Below, in pieces: positions 25,005-32,487 of a DNA stretch of 41,006 nucleotides. The position numbers were made by a program, and so were the translations under genes. The stretch's first letter is position 1, and each line of letters begins with the position of its first letter. Source of the DNA: Clostridia bacterium (GTDB taxonomy: Bacteria > Bacillota > Clostridia > Oscillospirales > Acutalibacteraceae); contig JAFSBZ010000009.1 of NCBI GenBank assembly GCA_017437005.1, positions 1 to 41,006 on the forward strand, read 5' to 3'. The notes beneath the pieces are model-generated. The model was given only the letters and a program-made list of their open reading frames with translations. It was not told the DNA's origin and searched no databases.

Positions 25005-26405
25005 TTATTTAATTAATCCTTTTATCCAATTAAGTATCGTAAAGTTATCGGCAAACTCATAACCTATAATACCCATTACAAACACAAATACTATGATAAG
25101 CGGTAGCACATAGGTAAAATATGGTCTAAGGCAACGCGCAACCTTTGGACCGTTGCCGGTGTTTGCTTCGTTAAGGAAATTGTCAAATCCCCAACCTTTT
25201 TTACTTGTGCAGAAAATAATATACACCAGTGAGCCCAACGGCAACAAGCAGTTGCTTACAAGAAAATCTTCAAGGTCAAGTATTGCAGAGCTTGAGTTAA
25301 AAGGATGAAAATCCTTTAAAACATTGTATCCAAGTGCGCAGGGAAGCGAAAGTATAAGCATTGCAGCGCAACAAATTATACACGCTTTTACTCGCTTCCA
25401 GCCTGTGATTTCACGCACACAGGCAAGTATGTTTTCAAACACGGCAAGTACGGTGGACATTGCGGCAAAGAACATAAATAGGAAGAAAAGAGACCCCCAT
25501 ATTCTACCGCCCGCCATATTATTAAACACCTTTGCCATAGCAACAAATAAAAGACTGGGTCCGGCACCTGCTTCTACATCAAATGTAAAGCAAGCAGGGA
25601 ATATAATAAGACCTGCCATAAGCGCCACTGATGTGTCAAGCACTAAAATGTTTATTGACTCACCGATAAGTGTGCGGTCTTTACCAATGTAACTTCCAAA
25701 AATTGCCATAGAACCAATACCAAGGCTTAAAGTAAAGAATGATTGATTCATAGCACCAACGATAACGTTGCCGTTTATTTCTCTAAAATCGGGTTTAAGG
25801 TAGAATATTAAACCTTCTTTTGCACCTTCAAGCCAAAAACCTCGCACGGCAAGAACTATCATCAATATAAGCATTAATATCATCATATATTTGGTGATTC
25901 TTTCAAGTCCTTTTTGTAGGCTAAAGCACAAAATGGCAAATCCTAACACTACAACTATTGCCATAAAACCAACCATAACAGGCACATTTGAAAGCATACT
26001 GCCAAACAATGCTTCTGATTGGGTATTGGTAATACCTGTCATATCGCCCTTTAAAAAGCTTACAAAATAATAGAGTATCCAACCTGCAACCGAGGTATAA
26101 AACATCATCAGTAAAACATTGCCCATAAAGGCGGCAATGCCGTGATAATGCCATTTTTGGTTTGGTTTTTCAAGATTTTGATAACATTTTATAACGCTTG
26201 CCTGACTGGCACGTCCTACTGAAAATTCCATTATCATAACAGGCAAACCAATTATAAGCAAAAACAACAAATAAATAAGAACAAACGCTCCGCCACCGTA
26301 TTGACCACACATCCACGGAAATTTCCACACGTTGCCGCAACCAATGGCACAACCTGCGCTAAGCAGTATAAAGCCTAAACGGCTTCCTAATTTTTCTCTT
26401 TCCAT
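25005..26405 (-). CDS. NSS-family sodium-dependent transporter
   Basis: A 466-residue symporter of the neurotransmitter:sodium symporter (LeuT/TnaT-like) family, which moves amino acids with sodium. The diagnostic first helix LGFILLSAGCAIGCGNVWKF is near residues 10-29 and is followed by YGGGAFVLIYL. About 11-12 hydrophobic segments are visible, the usual number in bacterial members. The ATG has GGAGATA upstream and the gene is alone, with its own promoter. The bound amino acid cannot be predicted. Confidence 0.95.
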   Translation of the reverse strand: MEREKLGSRLGFILLSAGCAIGCGNVWKFPWMCGQYGGGAFVLIYLLFLLIIGLPVMIMEFSVGRASQASVIKCYQNLEKPNQKWHYHGIAAFMGNVLLMMFYTSVAGWILYYFVSFLKGDMTGITNTQSEALFGSMLSNVPVMVGFMAIVVVLGFAILCFSLQKGLERITKYMMILMLILMIVLAVRGFWLEGAKEGLIFYLKPDFREINGNVIVGAMNQSFFTLSLGIGSMAIFGSYIGKDRTLIGESINILVLDTSVALMAGLIIFPACFTFDVEAGAGPSLLFVAMAKVFNNMAGGRIWGSLFFLFMFFAAMSTVLAVFENILACVREITGWKRVKACIICCAAMLILSLPCALGYNVLKDFHPFNSSSAILDLEDFLVSNCLLPLGSLVYIIFCTSKKGWGFDNFLNEANTGNGPKVARCLRPYFTYVLPLIIVFVFVMGIIGYEFADNFTILNWIKGLIK

Positions 26406-26437
26406 AACTATCTCCTAAAAATACAAATTGCCAAAAC

Positions 26438-26466
26438 ATTTTATCAAATATATTTATTTTAGTCAA
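26438..26466 (-). promoter_or_regulatory. Sigma-A promoter of the NSS transporter gene
   Basis: On the minus strand TTGACT (26461-26466) and TAAAAT (26438-26443) are separated by 17 bases. Confidence 0.85.
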
Positions 26467-26481
26467 GTAAAGTATTTATCA

Positions 26482-26510
26482 TTGATTTTATTATTAAAAT
26501 ATGATAACAT
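26482..26510 (+). promoter_or_regulatory. Sigma-A promoter of ppa
   Basis: TTGATT (26482-26487) and TAACAT (26505-26510) are separated by 17 bases, 28 bases before the ATG. The -35 elements of this and the divergent NSS promoter are only 15 bases apart. Confidence 0.75.
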
Positions 26511-26537
26511 AAAAACAAAACGAAAGGTGAGAGTAAT

Positions 26538-27071
26538 ATGAATAATATCTGGCACGATGTATCTCCCGAAAGAATAAAACCCAACGATTTTTTATGTGTA
26601 ATAGAAATACCAAAGGGCAGTCGTAAAAAATATGAGCTTGATAAAGAGACGGGTTATATAATACTTGACCGTGTACTTTATACCTCCACACACTATCCTG
26701 CAAACTATGGATTTATTCCTCGTACCTATGGCGATGACAACGACCCGCTTGATGTGTTGCTTATCTGTGCCGAGGATTTAGAGCCACTAACCTTGGTGCG
26801 CGCTTATCCCATAGGTGTTATTGCAATGGTAGACGGTGGTTCGCGTGATGAAAAGATTATTGCTATTCCTTGTAACGATCCAAATTACAATATGTATAAG
26901 TCAATCGACGAACTGCCTCGACATTTGTTTGATGAAATGCGTCACTTCTTTGCGGTGTATAAAAATCTTGAGGAAAAAGAAACCGCTGTAGAAGAGGTTG
27001 CTAATGCCGATGCTGCAATAGAAATAATAAAGGAGTCAATTGCTCGTTATAACGAGGTATTCTTGAAATAG
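26538..27071 (+). CDS. ppa: Inorganic pyrophosphatase, family I
   Basis: A cytoplasmic enzyme that hydrolyses pyrophosphate to two phosphates, pulling biosynthetic reactions forward. The 177-residue length fits family I. The signature YGDDNDPLDVLL with its metal-binding Asp residues (66, 69, 72) is present, as are EIPKGSRKKYELD near 23-35 and YPANYGFIPRT near 53-63. Family I is less common in Clostridia, where family II or membrane enzymes often occur. GAAAGGTGA precedes the ATG. An esterase gene follows nine bases later and is probably co-transcribed. Confidence 0.95.
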   Translation: MNNIWHDVSPERIKPNDFLCVIEIPKGSRKKYELDKETGYIILDRVLYTSTHYPANYGFIPRTYGDDNDPLDVLLICAEDLEPLTLVRAYPIGVIAMVDGGSRDEKIIAIPCNDPNYNMYKSIDELPRHLFDEMRHFFAVYKNLEEKETAVEEVANADAAIEIIKESIARYNEVFLK

Positions 27072-27079
27072 GTGCTACT

Positions 27080-27913
27080 ATGAAAATTTTTGATATTAAA
27101 TTAAAAGAAAAATATGAATTTTTAGGTGATGAGGGCCGCAACCCAACCCTTACATGCTATTTGCCATATAACTTGGTTGAGATGGGTAGAGCAGATGAAA
27201 TGCGACCATGTATGGTAGTGTGTCCGGGCGGAGGATATGCTTATTGCTCTGAGCGAGAGGCAGAGCCGATTGCGCTTAAATTTTTGAATTGGGGATTTAA
27301 CGTTTTTGTGCTTAATTATTCCTGCGCGCCACATCGCTACCCTGTGCAGTTACGCGAAGTTGCTGCAACTTTTGAGGAAATCTATAAAAACGCAAACGAG
27401 TGGCATTGCGATACCACCAAAATAGGAATTATCGGTTTTTCGGCAGGTGGACATCTCGCGGCTAACTATAGCAACGCATATAATTGCGGCGTTGTACGTG
27501 AAGTGTTCCCAGACAGCAAAAAACCAAGCTTTAGCGTGCTTAGCTACCCTGTAATTTCTGCTAATGAAACCAATGCTCATAAGGGCAGCTTTATCAATTT
27601 ACTCGGTACATACCCCGAAGGTGATGACGTAGAAAAATATTCCTGCGACAAGTTAGTTAGTTTTGACACACCGCCTACGTTTATTTGGCATACCACAGAG
27701 GATCAAGTGGTGCCTGTTCAAAATAGTCTTGTGTATGCTACTGCACTTGCTGATAATAATGTACCGTTTAGCTTGCGTATTTACCCTTATGGTGTTCACG
27801 GTCTTTCAACGGTTGACTATCTTACACTCGATGATGATAGGCTTGATGTTAAAACCGCTTTGGCACATCAATGGCTCCAAGATCTTAAAGCGTGGATGGA
27901 TAAAACGATATAG
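27080..27913 (+). CDS. Alpha/beta hydrolase, acetyl-esterase type (BD-FAE/AXE-like)
   Basis: A 277-residue cytoplasmic esterase of the alpha/beta fold. The catalytic triad is readable: Ser121 in GFSAGGH, Asp208 in HTTEDQVVP, and His240 in YGVHGL. The oxyanion-hole motif reads CPGGGYAYC (about 48-56). This pattern matches esterases that remove acetyl or feruloyl groups from plant polysaccharide pieces. There is no signal peptide, so it acts on imported oligosaccharides. It is downstream of ppa without a clear functional link. Confidence 0.86.
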   Translation: MKIFDIKLKEKYEFLGDEGRNPTLTCYLPYNLVEMGRADEMRPCMVVCPGGGYAYCSEREAEPIALKFLNWGFNVFVLNYSCAPHRYPVQLREVAATFEEIYKNANEWHCDTTKIGIIGFSAGGHLAANYSNAYNCGVVREVFPDSKKPSFSVLSYPVISANETNAHKGSFINLLGTYPEGDDVEKYSCDKLVSFDTPPTFIWHTTEDQVVPVQNSLVYATALADNNVPFSLRIYPYGVHGLSTVDYLTLDDDRLDVKTALAHQWLQDLKAWMDKTI

Positions 27914-27942
27914 TTGAGTTTGAAAAAGTTGAATTTTAGTGA

Positions 27943-27974
27943 AAACCTCCCCTTAACCTAAGGGGAGGTTTTTT
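27943..27974. terminator. Terminator between the esterase and the CDF gene
   Basis: An AAAACCTCCCCTT/AAGGGGAGGTTTT stem is followed by T6 on the plus strand. It abuts the stop codon of the leftward CDF gene and could also act on that transcript. Confidence 0.9.
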
Positions 27975-28863
27975 AATGATGGTGGTGATGACAATGATGT
28001 TCACCACTATGCTCTATGTGGCAATGCTTGTGGTGGCAATGCTCGGTTGAGGTTTCGAGCTCAAGCGTTGAGTGTGTTATACCGTGTTCGCTAAGCTCTT
28101 TTCGAACCTTTTCCTTTATTTCGTGGGGTTCGCTATCGGTTACAATATGCATTGTAGCGTAAATGTTGTGCCCGTCAAGTGTTCGCAGGTGTATGTGATG
28201 AACATCCTTTACACCTTCAATTTCACAGATATGTTCTGTAATTTCTTTTACCGAAATACCGTCCGGTATCTTTTCAAGAAAAATATCAAGCACAGCTTTT
28301 AAATTTTTAACAGCGTTTATAAATATAAAAATTGCAACGCCTATAGACATTACAGGGTCAAGTAGCGACCAATCGGTAAAGCGCATAACTATGGCGCCTA
28401 TAAGCACTACCGCCCAACCAAGCACGTCCTCAAGCATATGCAAATTAACCGCTTTTTGATTTATAGATTCTCCACCGTGAGTAAAGTATGCAGCCAAAAA
28501 GTTGACAACTACGCCCACAACACCAAACAAGATCATTCCGTTATAGTTAATAGGTGTGGGGTTAATAATTTTTGCTATCGCATTTATAATAACTGCGGCA
28601 GAGCCAAACAACAAAATAAAGGTGGTAATTACACCGCCCAATACCGAATAACGAGCATAACCGTAGGTGTGCGTGTGATCAGGTTGTTTTTGTGCTCTTT
28701 TTTCAAGAAAATACGATAGGCCTATGCTTGCGGCATCGCCTATATCGTGTACAGCATCAGACATAATGGCGACACTGCCGGTAATTATTCCGCCGAAAAA
28801 TTCAAAAATGGAAAAACATAGATTTAATATAAATGCAATTAAAATATTTTTTTCGCTTTTCAT
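27973..28863 (-). CDS. Cation diffusion facilitator (CDF) metal exporter with His-rich tail
   Basis: A 296-residue membrane protein exchanging Zn, Fe, Mn or similar divalent metals for protons. It has six membrane segments. The metal site is Asp36/Asp40 in SDAVHDIGDA and His/Asp in HMLEDVLGW of helix 5. A cytoplasmic domain (about 200-265) follows. The C-terminus is exceptionally rich in His and Cys (EHCHHKHCHIEHSGEHHCHH plus a run of His), a likely metal buffer. I choose the ATG at 28863 because AGGGTGA precedes it; the frame opens further up to 28923. It diverges from a TetR regulator over a palindrome. Confidence 0.92.
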   Translation of the reverse strand: MKSEKNILIAFILNLCFSIFEFFGGIITGSVAIMSDAVHDIGDAASIGLSYFLEKRAQKQPDHTHTYGYARYSVLGGVITTFILLFGSAAVIINAIAKIINPTPINYNGMILFGVVGVVVNFLAAYFTHGGESINQKAVNLHMLEDVLGWAVVLIGAIVMRFTDWSLLDPVMSIGVAIFIFINAVKNLKAVLDIFLEKIPDGISVKEITEHICEIEGVKDVHHIHLRTLDGHNIYATMHIVTDSEPHEIKEKVRKELSEHGITHSTLELETSTEHCHHKHCHIEHSGEHHCHHHHH

Positions 28864-28913
28864 AGCAATCACCCTGTTGACAAATTTGATTGTATCACAT
28901 ACAATATGTTTAA

Positions 28914-28934
28914 TATAGAACAAAATGTTCTATA
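28914..28934. promoter_or_regulatory. Palindromic operator between the CDF and TetR genes
   Basis: TATAGAACA and TGTTCTATA form a perfect 9-bp inverted repeat around AAA. The site overlaps the expected -35 region of the leftward CDF promoter (TACAAT -10 at about 28890-28895) and of a weak rightward promoter. Its length and symmetry fit a TetR dimer. Confidence 0.8.
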
Positions 28935-28989
28935 ACGCAATATATGATTTATACGTTTTGTAAATTACCGAACAAAAAGGAGCATTTGT

Positions 28990-29538
28990 ATGGATAGACG
29001 ACAGCGAAAAACACGTGAGGCAATTTTTAAAGCCTTTATAGATTTGTTATCGCATAAAAATTTTAGTCTAATTACCGTTGGTGAAATTATAGATAAAGCC
29101 GACGTGGGTAGGGCGACATTTTATGCTCATTTTGAAACAAAGGATTTTTTGCTTAAAGAATTATGCGGTGAGCTTTTTTGTCACCTGACAGATGCCGCGC
29201 ATGGTGAGAGGGAACATAAACATATTTTTGAGTGCGATGCTACTGACTCGGTATTTATGCATTTATTTAAGCATTTAGAAAAAAACGATAATCAGATACT
29301 TGAATTACTGCAATGCGAAAACAATGAACTGTTTTTAAAGTATTTTAAATCCGAGCTTTTAACATTGGTTGACAGTCAGCTTGACGATATAATAAAAGAA
29401 AATCACAAAAATTTACCACGCGAGTTTTTGGTGAATCATATAGCATCAACGTTTGTAGAAACAGCAAAATGGTGGGCAGGAAACAAATGTCAGCCATCGG
29501 CCGAAAAAATCACAAATTATTTTTTATCTGTAATATAA
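28990..29538 (+). CDS. TetR/AcrR-family regulator (DhaS-like C-terminal domain)
   Basis: A 182-residue regulator with an N-terminal HTH (TRE AIFKAF, then ITVGEIIDKADVGRATFYAHF, about 8-50) and a C-terminal ligand-binding domain. Residues 70-82 include several His and Cys (EREHKHIFECDATD), which might bind a metal. It is divergent from the metal exporter and adjacent to the palindrome, so it probably represses both until a metal or other ligand binds. GGAG precedes the ATG. It ends at a good terminator. The ligand is not known. Confidence 0.88.
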   Translation: MDRRQRKTREAIFKAFIDLLSHKNFSLITVGEIIDKADVGRATFYAHFETKDFLLKELCGELFCHLTDAAHGEREHKHIFECDATDSVFMHLFKHLEKNDNQILELLQCENNELFLKYFKSELLTLVDSQLDDIIKENHKNLPREFLVNHIASTFVETAKWWAGNKCQPSAEKITNYFLSVI

Positions 29539-29543
29539 ATTTT

Positions 29544-29577
29544 AAAGACGAAAGTTTACCGCTTTCGTCTTTTTTTG
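29544..29577 (+). terminator. Terminator of the TetR gene
   Basis: The stem AAAGACGAAAG/CTTTCGTCTTT is followed by a T7 run, five bases after the stop codon. Confidence 0.93.
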
Positions 29578-29587
29578 CGTTTGTTAA

Positions 29588-29620
29588 TTGACATAATATT
29601 TACTAAATTGAATATATAAT
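29588..29620 (+). promoter_or_regulatory. spoIIG-type promoter with a 21-bp spacer
   Basis: Perfect hexamers TTGACA (29588-29593) and TATAAT (29615-29620) are separated by 21 bases, too far for ordinary sigma-A use. In B. subtilis the spoIIG promoter has consensus hexamers 22 bases apart and needs Spo0A~P. Possible 0A boxes are TATGTCAAT on the minus strand (29587-29595) and TTTGTTAAT (29580-29588), each matching 7 of 9 consensus positions. Spo0A dependence is inferred. Confidence 0.75.
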
Positions 29621-29640
29621 ATTAGTACGAGGTGGGGTAT

Positions 29641-30453
29641 ATGACAGTATACGCCGATATTTTAATGCTTGTAAATTTTATAATAGACTATTTTTTAATT
29701 CTACTTACAGGTAAATTTCTACATATTAAAATAAAGCTTGCGCGACTGATTGTGGCATCAGTATTGGGCAGCATATTTTCACTTTATATTCTTGTTCCTC
29801 AGACAAGTTTTATAATACAGGTCGGTGTTCAAATTTTTATGTGCGCAATTTTATGCGCTGTTTCGTTTGGTATTAAAAATATCAAGCAATTTATACGATG
29901 TGTACTAACACTTTTTTGTGTTAATTTTGCTTATAGTGGAGCAATGATTGCCGTGTGGATTATTTTTAAACCTCGCGGTATGGTAATAAATAATTCGGTT
30001 GTTTATTTTGATATATCTCCTTTGTTTTTAATAGCATTTTCGGTTATTGGATATTTTATTGCCATTTTAGCAAGAAAAATTTTAAAAAAGCCGTTTTTGC
30101 AAAATACATATTGCGAGGCAACGCTTTTATGCGGTGACAAAAAAATAACTCTTGGCGGAATTGCAGATACGGGAAACAGCCTTCAAGACGTATTTGGTAC
30201 ATCGCAAATTTTTATAACTGACAATGATACGGTGAATATACTTTTAGGCAAACAGCTACACGATACAACTCGTTTTCGCAAAATACCGTGCGGCACCGTA
30301 ACGGGAGAAAGCTTGCTCGACGGCTATCGTATCGACCGCGCGCAAATAACGTTTAACAATAAAAAGTACGATTTTGTAAACCCAATTTTAGCCGTGTCAA
30401 AAACACCGCTTTATGATACAAAAATAATAGTAAATCCTGAAAACTTAAACTGA
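29641..30453 (+). CDS. spoIIGA: Sporulation sigma-E processing peptidase SpoIIGA
   Basis: This 270-residue aspartic protease sits in the mother-cell side of the sporulation septum and cleaves pro-sigma-E after a signal from the forespore. The N-terminal half has five hydrophobic segments; the C-terminal half contains the catalytic motif DTGNSL near 182-187. I choose the ATG at 29641, with CGAGGTGG upstream; a GTG nine bases earlier overlaps that site. It is directly followed by sigE, the standard arrangement. It shows the organism has the endospore developmental programme. Confidence 0.95.
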   Translation: MTVYADILMLVNFIIDYFLILLTGKFLHIKIKLARLIVASVLGSIFSLYILVPQTSFIIQVGVQIFMCAILCAVSFGIKNIKQFIRCVLTLFCVNFAYSGAMIAVWIIFKPRGMVINNSVVYFDISPLFLIAFSVIGYFIAILARKILKKPFLQNTYCEATLLCGDKKITLGGIADTGNSLQDVFGTSQIFITDNDTVNILLGKQLHDTTRFRKIPCGTVTGESLLDGYRIDRAQITFNNKKYDFVNPILAVSKTPLYDTKIIVNPENLN

Positions 30454-30465
30454 CTGTGGGGAAAT

Positions 30466-31161
30466 ATGATGAGAATTATAACCTTTATTAAAAAAATATT
30501 TGAAAAGTTGTTTGCACAAAAAGCAGTTTATTACATAAACGGGCCCGAAACACTTCCCGAGCCGCTTAGTGCCGAGGAAGAAAACCAGCTTTTAAGCAAT
30601 AAGAATGAGCAGGCAAAAGAAAAACTTATAGTACATAATTTGCGTCTTGTAGTGTATATAGCCCGTAAATTTGATACAGCGCCAACAGGCATAGAAGATT
30701 TGATTTCTATAGGTACAATAGGACTTATAAAGGCGGTTAATACTTTTTGTCCTGACCGCAATATCAAGCTTGCTACATACGCTTCAAGGTGCATAGAAAA
30801 TGAAATACTTATGCATTTGCGTAAGATATCTTCAAGAAGAAATGAAATTTCTATTGATGAACCACTCAATACCGATTGGGACGGAAACGAGCTTTTACTG
30901 TCAGATGTTTTAGGCAGCGAGCCCGATGAGGTTGGCAGAGAAATCGAGCAAGAGGACGAGCGGCATCAATTAAATGATTTTGTGCGTTCATTACCGCCGC
31001 GCGAACGACAAATAATGGAAATGCGATTTGGTATGAACGGTTATCCCGAATATACTCAAAAACAGGTGGCCGATACGCTGGGTATTTCACAATCATATAT
31101 ATCCCGACTTGAAAAAAGAATTATAAGTAAACTAAAAAAACAGATTGAAAAGGTTGTGTAA
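30466..31161 (+). CDS. sigE: RNA polymerase sporulation sigma factor E (pro-sigma-E)
   Basis: The early mother-cell sigma factor, made as an inactive precursor. The 231-residue protein starts with a basic amphipathic pro-region (about 1-22) followed by [14 protein letters not shown], where cleavage in the family occurs near the YYI motif. Region 2 ([16 protein letters not shown] and [14 protein letters not shown]) and region 4 ([14 protein letters not shown] and the [25 protein letters not shown]) are intact. Two start codons in tandem (30466, 30469) are possible. It begins 12 bases after spoIIGA. sigG, next in many Bacilli and Clostridia, is absent here. Confidence 0.97.
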   Translation: MMRIITFIKKIFEKLFAQKAVYYINGPETLPEPLSAEEENQLLSNKNEQAKEKLIVHNLRLVVYIARKFDTAPTGIEDLISIGTIGLIKAVNTFCPDRNIKLATYASRCIENEILMHLRKISSRRNEISIDEPLNTDWDGNELLLSDVLGSEPDEVGREIEQEDERHQLNDFVRSLPPRERQIMEMRFGMNGYPEYTQKQVADTLGISQSYISRLEKRIISKLKKQIEKVV

Positions 31162-31188
31162 ATGATGTAAAATATCGTCGGAGATGAA

Positions 31189-31467
31189 ATGAAAATGATT
31201 TTATACTGGCTTATTGTAATAAATTTGTCATCGGCGGTAATATGTATTTTTGATAAGCTTCAGGCAAAACGCGGTGCTATGCGAATACCTGAAAGATATC
31301 TTTTTGGGTTTAGTATTTTTGGAGGTTCGATCGGTACGTATATCACAATGCTACTTATCCGTCACAAGACAAAACACAAACGATTTATGATAGGTTTGCC
31401 GATTATAATTTTTATTCAGTGTTTAGTTTTAATTTGGTTTTTACATGTAATGCGCACAACCGCTTGA
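31189..31467 (+). CDS. DUF1294 small membrane protein
   Basis: A 92-residue integral membrane protein with hydrophobic segments at about 3-20, 39-58 and 69-88. The motif DKLQAKRGAMRIPERYLFG near residues 22-40 followed by GGSIGTY and HKTKHKRF is characteristic of DUF1294. Function of the family is not known. It follows sigE by 27 bases with CGGAGATGA upstream and may ride on that transcript. The last codon and stop overlap the -35 of the FMN riboswitch promoter. Confidence 0.9.
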   Translation: MKMILYWLIVINLSSAVICIFDKLQAKRGAMRIPERYLFGFSIFGGSIGTYITMLLIRHKTKHKRFMIGLPIIIFIQCLVLIWFLHVMRTTA

Positions 31468-31492
31468 CAAAGCATATAATATGATATAAAAT
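31464..31492 (+). promoter_or_regulatory. Promoter of the FMN riboswitch-ribU transcript
   Basis: TTGACA (31464-31469) and TAAAAT (31487-31492) are separated by 17 bases. The stop codon TGA of the DUF1294 gene lies inside TTGACA. Confidence 0.88.
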
Positions 31493-31512
31493 AAACTAAA
31501 CTAAACTCAATA

Positions 31513-31622
31513 TTCTTCGGGGCGGGGTGTAATTCCCCACCGGCAGTTAAAGCCTGCGAGCCTTTTTAGGTTGATTTGGTGAAATTCCAAAGCCGACGGT
31601 ATAGTCCGGATGGTAGAAGAAA
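31513..31622 (+). promoter_or_regulatory. FMN riboswitch (RFN element)
   Basis: The conserved RFN blocks appear in order: TTCTTCGGGGCGGGGTGTAA, CCCCACCGGCAGT, AGCCTGCGAGC, a GATTTGGTGAAATTCCAAAG block, and GCCGACGGTATAGTCCGGATG ending in GTAGAAGA, which closes stem P1. FMN binding should favour the terminator at 31645-31678 and switch off the riboflavin transporter gene ribU. Confidence 0.97.
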
Positions 31623-31644
31623 AGGATTTATTATACATAATTTT

Positions 31645-31678
31645 ACGCCCCACATTATTGTGGGGCGTTTTCTTTTTT
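31645..31678 (+). terminator. FMN riboswitch-controlled terminator
   Basis: ACGCCCCAC/GTGGGGCGT with a six-base loop is followed by TTTTCTTTTTT, immediately before the ribosome binding site of ribU. It is the off-state attenuator. Confidence 0.94.
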
Positions 31679-31691
31679 GGAGGTTTTTTAT

Positions 31692-32282
31692 ATGCAAAAA
31701 CAAAACATTCGCAACATAGCGGTCACGGCAATTATGGGTGCCATCGGCTTTGTACTTATGATGTTGGAGTTTCCCATATCTTTTTTAATTCCGTCGTTTA
31801 TTAAGTTTGATTTTTCGGAATTGCCTGCTCTTATAACGGCGTTTTCATTAGGCCCTTGGTGGGGAGTGCTTGTGTGTTTTATAAAAAATGCGTTGCACCT
31901 TTTTGTTGGTACCACGGCAGGTGTGGGTGAGCTTTCTAATTTTGTTTTGGGAGCAATATTTGTGTATGCGGCAGGTGTTGTGTACAAAAAGAATAAAACT
32001 CGTCGCGGCGCGCTCATAGGCGCGCTTGTAGGCGCTGCTTTAATGGCGGTAATAAGTGTCGCAACAAATTATTTCTTTGTGTATCCAATTTACGCTAAAA
32101 TGCTTATTCCTATGGATGCAATAGTTGGTATGTATTCAACTATACTACCTTTTGTTGATAACCTATTAGAAGCGCTACTTATATTTAATCTGCCCTTTAA
32201 CCTCGCAAAAGGGTTGATTGATGCCGCGGTATGCTTTTTGATTTATAAAAAATTATCTCCAATTCTAAAAAGCAAAAAATAA
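31692..32282 (+). CDS. ribU: Riboflavin ECF transporter S component RibU
   Basis: The substrate-binding membrane subunit of an energy-coupling-factor importer for riboflavin. The 196-residue protein has six hydrophobic segments and the ECF S-component opening IAVTAIMGAIGFVLMMLEFPI. The motif FIKFDFSELPALI near 40-52 is typical of RibU. I choose the ATG at 31692, eight bases after GGAGG; a TTG 15 bases upstream is within the terminator. The shared ECF ATPases and T component are not in the window. Control by the FMN riboswitch supports the vitamin assignment. Confidence 0.95.
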   Translation: MQKQNIRNIAVTAIMGAIGFVLMMLEFPISFLIPSFIKFDFSELPALITAFSLGPWWGVLVCFIKNALHLFVGTTAGVGELSNFVLGAIFVYAAGVVYKKNKTRRGALIGALVGAALMAVISVATNYFFVYPIYAKMLIPMDAIVGMYSTILPFVDNLLEALLIFNLPFNLAKGLIDAAVCFLIYKKLSPILKSKK

Positions 32283-32285
32283 CAG

Positions 32286-32314
32286 TTGACAAATTGCACT
32301 TACAGTAGTAAAAT
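32286..32314 (+). promoter_or_regulatory. Promoter of the SAM riboswitch-met operon
   Basis: TTGACA (32286-32291) and TAAAAT (32309-32314) are separated by 17 bases and start four bases after the ribU stop codon. Confidence 0.9.
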
Positions 32315-32338
32315 ACTACACGAAAAATGAATATAGTC

Positions 32339-32431
32339 CTTATCAAGAGTGACGGAGGGTACAGGCCCTATGAAGTCCGGCAACCTGAATTTTTCAAGGT
32401 GCCAAATCCTGCGGATTATCCGAAAGATAAG
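32339..32431 (+). promoter_or_regulatory. SAM-I (S-box) riboswitch
   Basis: The S-box core is clear: CTTATCAAGAGTGACGGAGGG, ACAGGCCCTATGAAGTCCGG, CAACCTGAATTTTTCAAGGTG, CCAAATCCTGCGG, and the P1 closing GATAAG pairing with CTTATC. SAM binding should promote the terminator at 32439-32474 and shut off metK-metY-metA. Confidence 0.97.
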
Positions 32432-32438
32432 ATTTTGT

Positions 32439-32474
32439 AAGCCGTTTATCTTTTGGTAAGCGGCTTTGTTTTTT
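32439..32474 (+). terminator. SAM riboswitch-controlled terminator
   Basis: AAGCCG(T)TTA pairs with TAA(G)CGGCTT around a loop of TCTTTTGG, followed by TTTGTTTTTT, right before the metK ribosome binding site. The upstream GATAAGATTTTGTAAG overlaps P1, as expected for mutually exclusive folds. Confidence 0.9.
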
Positions 32475-32487
32475 GGAGGATATGAAT

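Noticed and set aside
31610-31804. ORF running from the FMN riboswitch into ribU in another frame.
   Set aside because: It spans the aptamer and terminator and lacks a ribosome binding site; ribU in the correct frame explains the coding signal.
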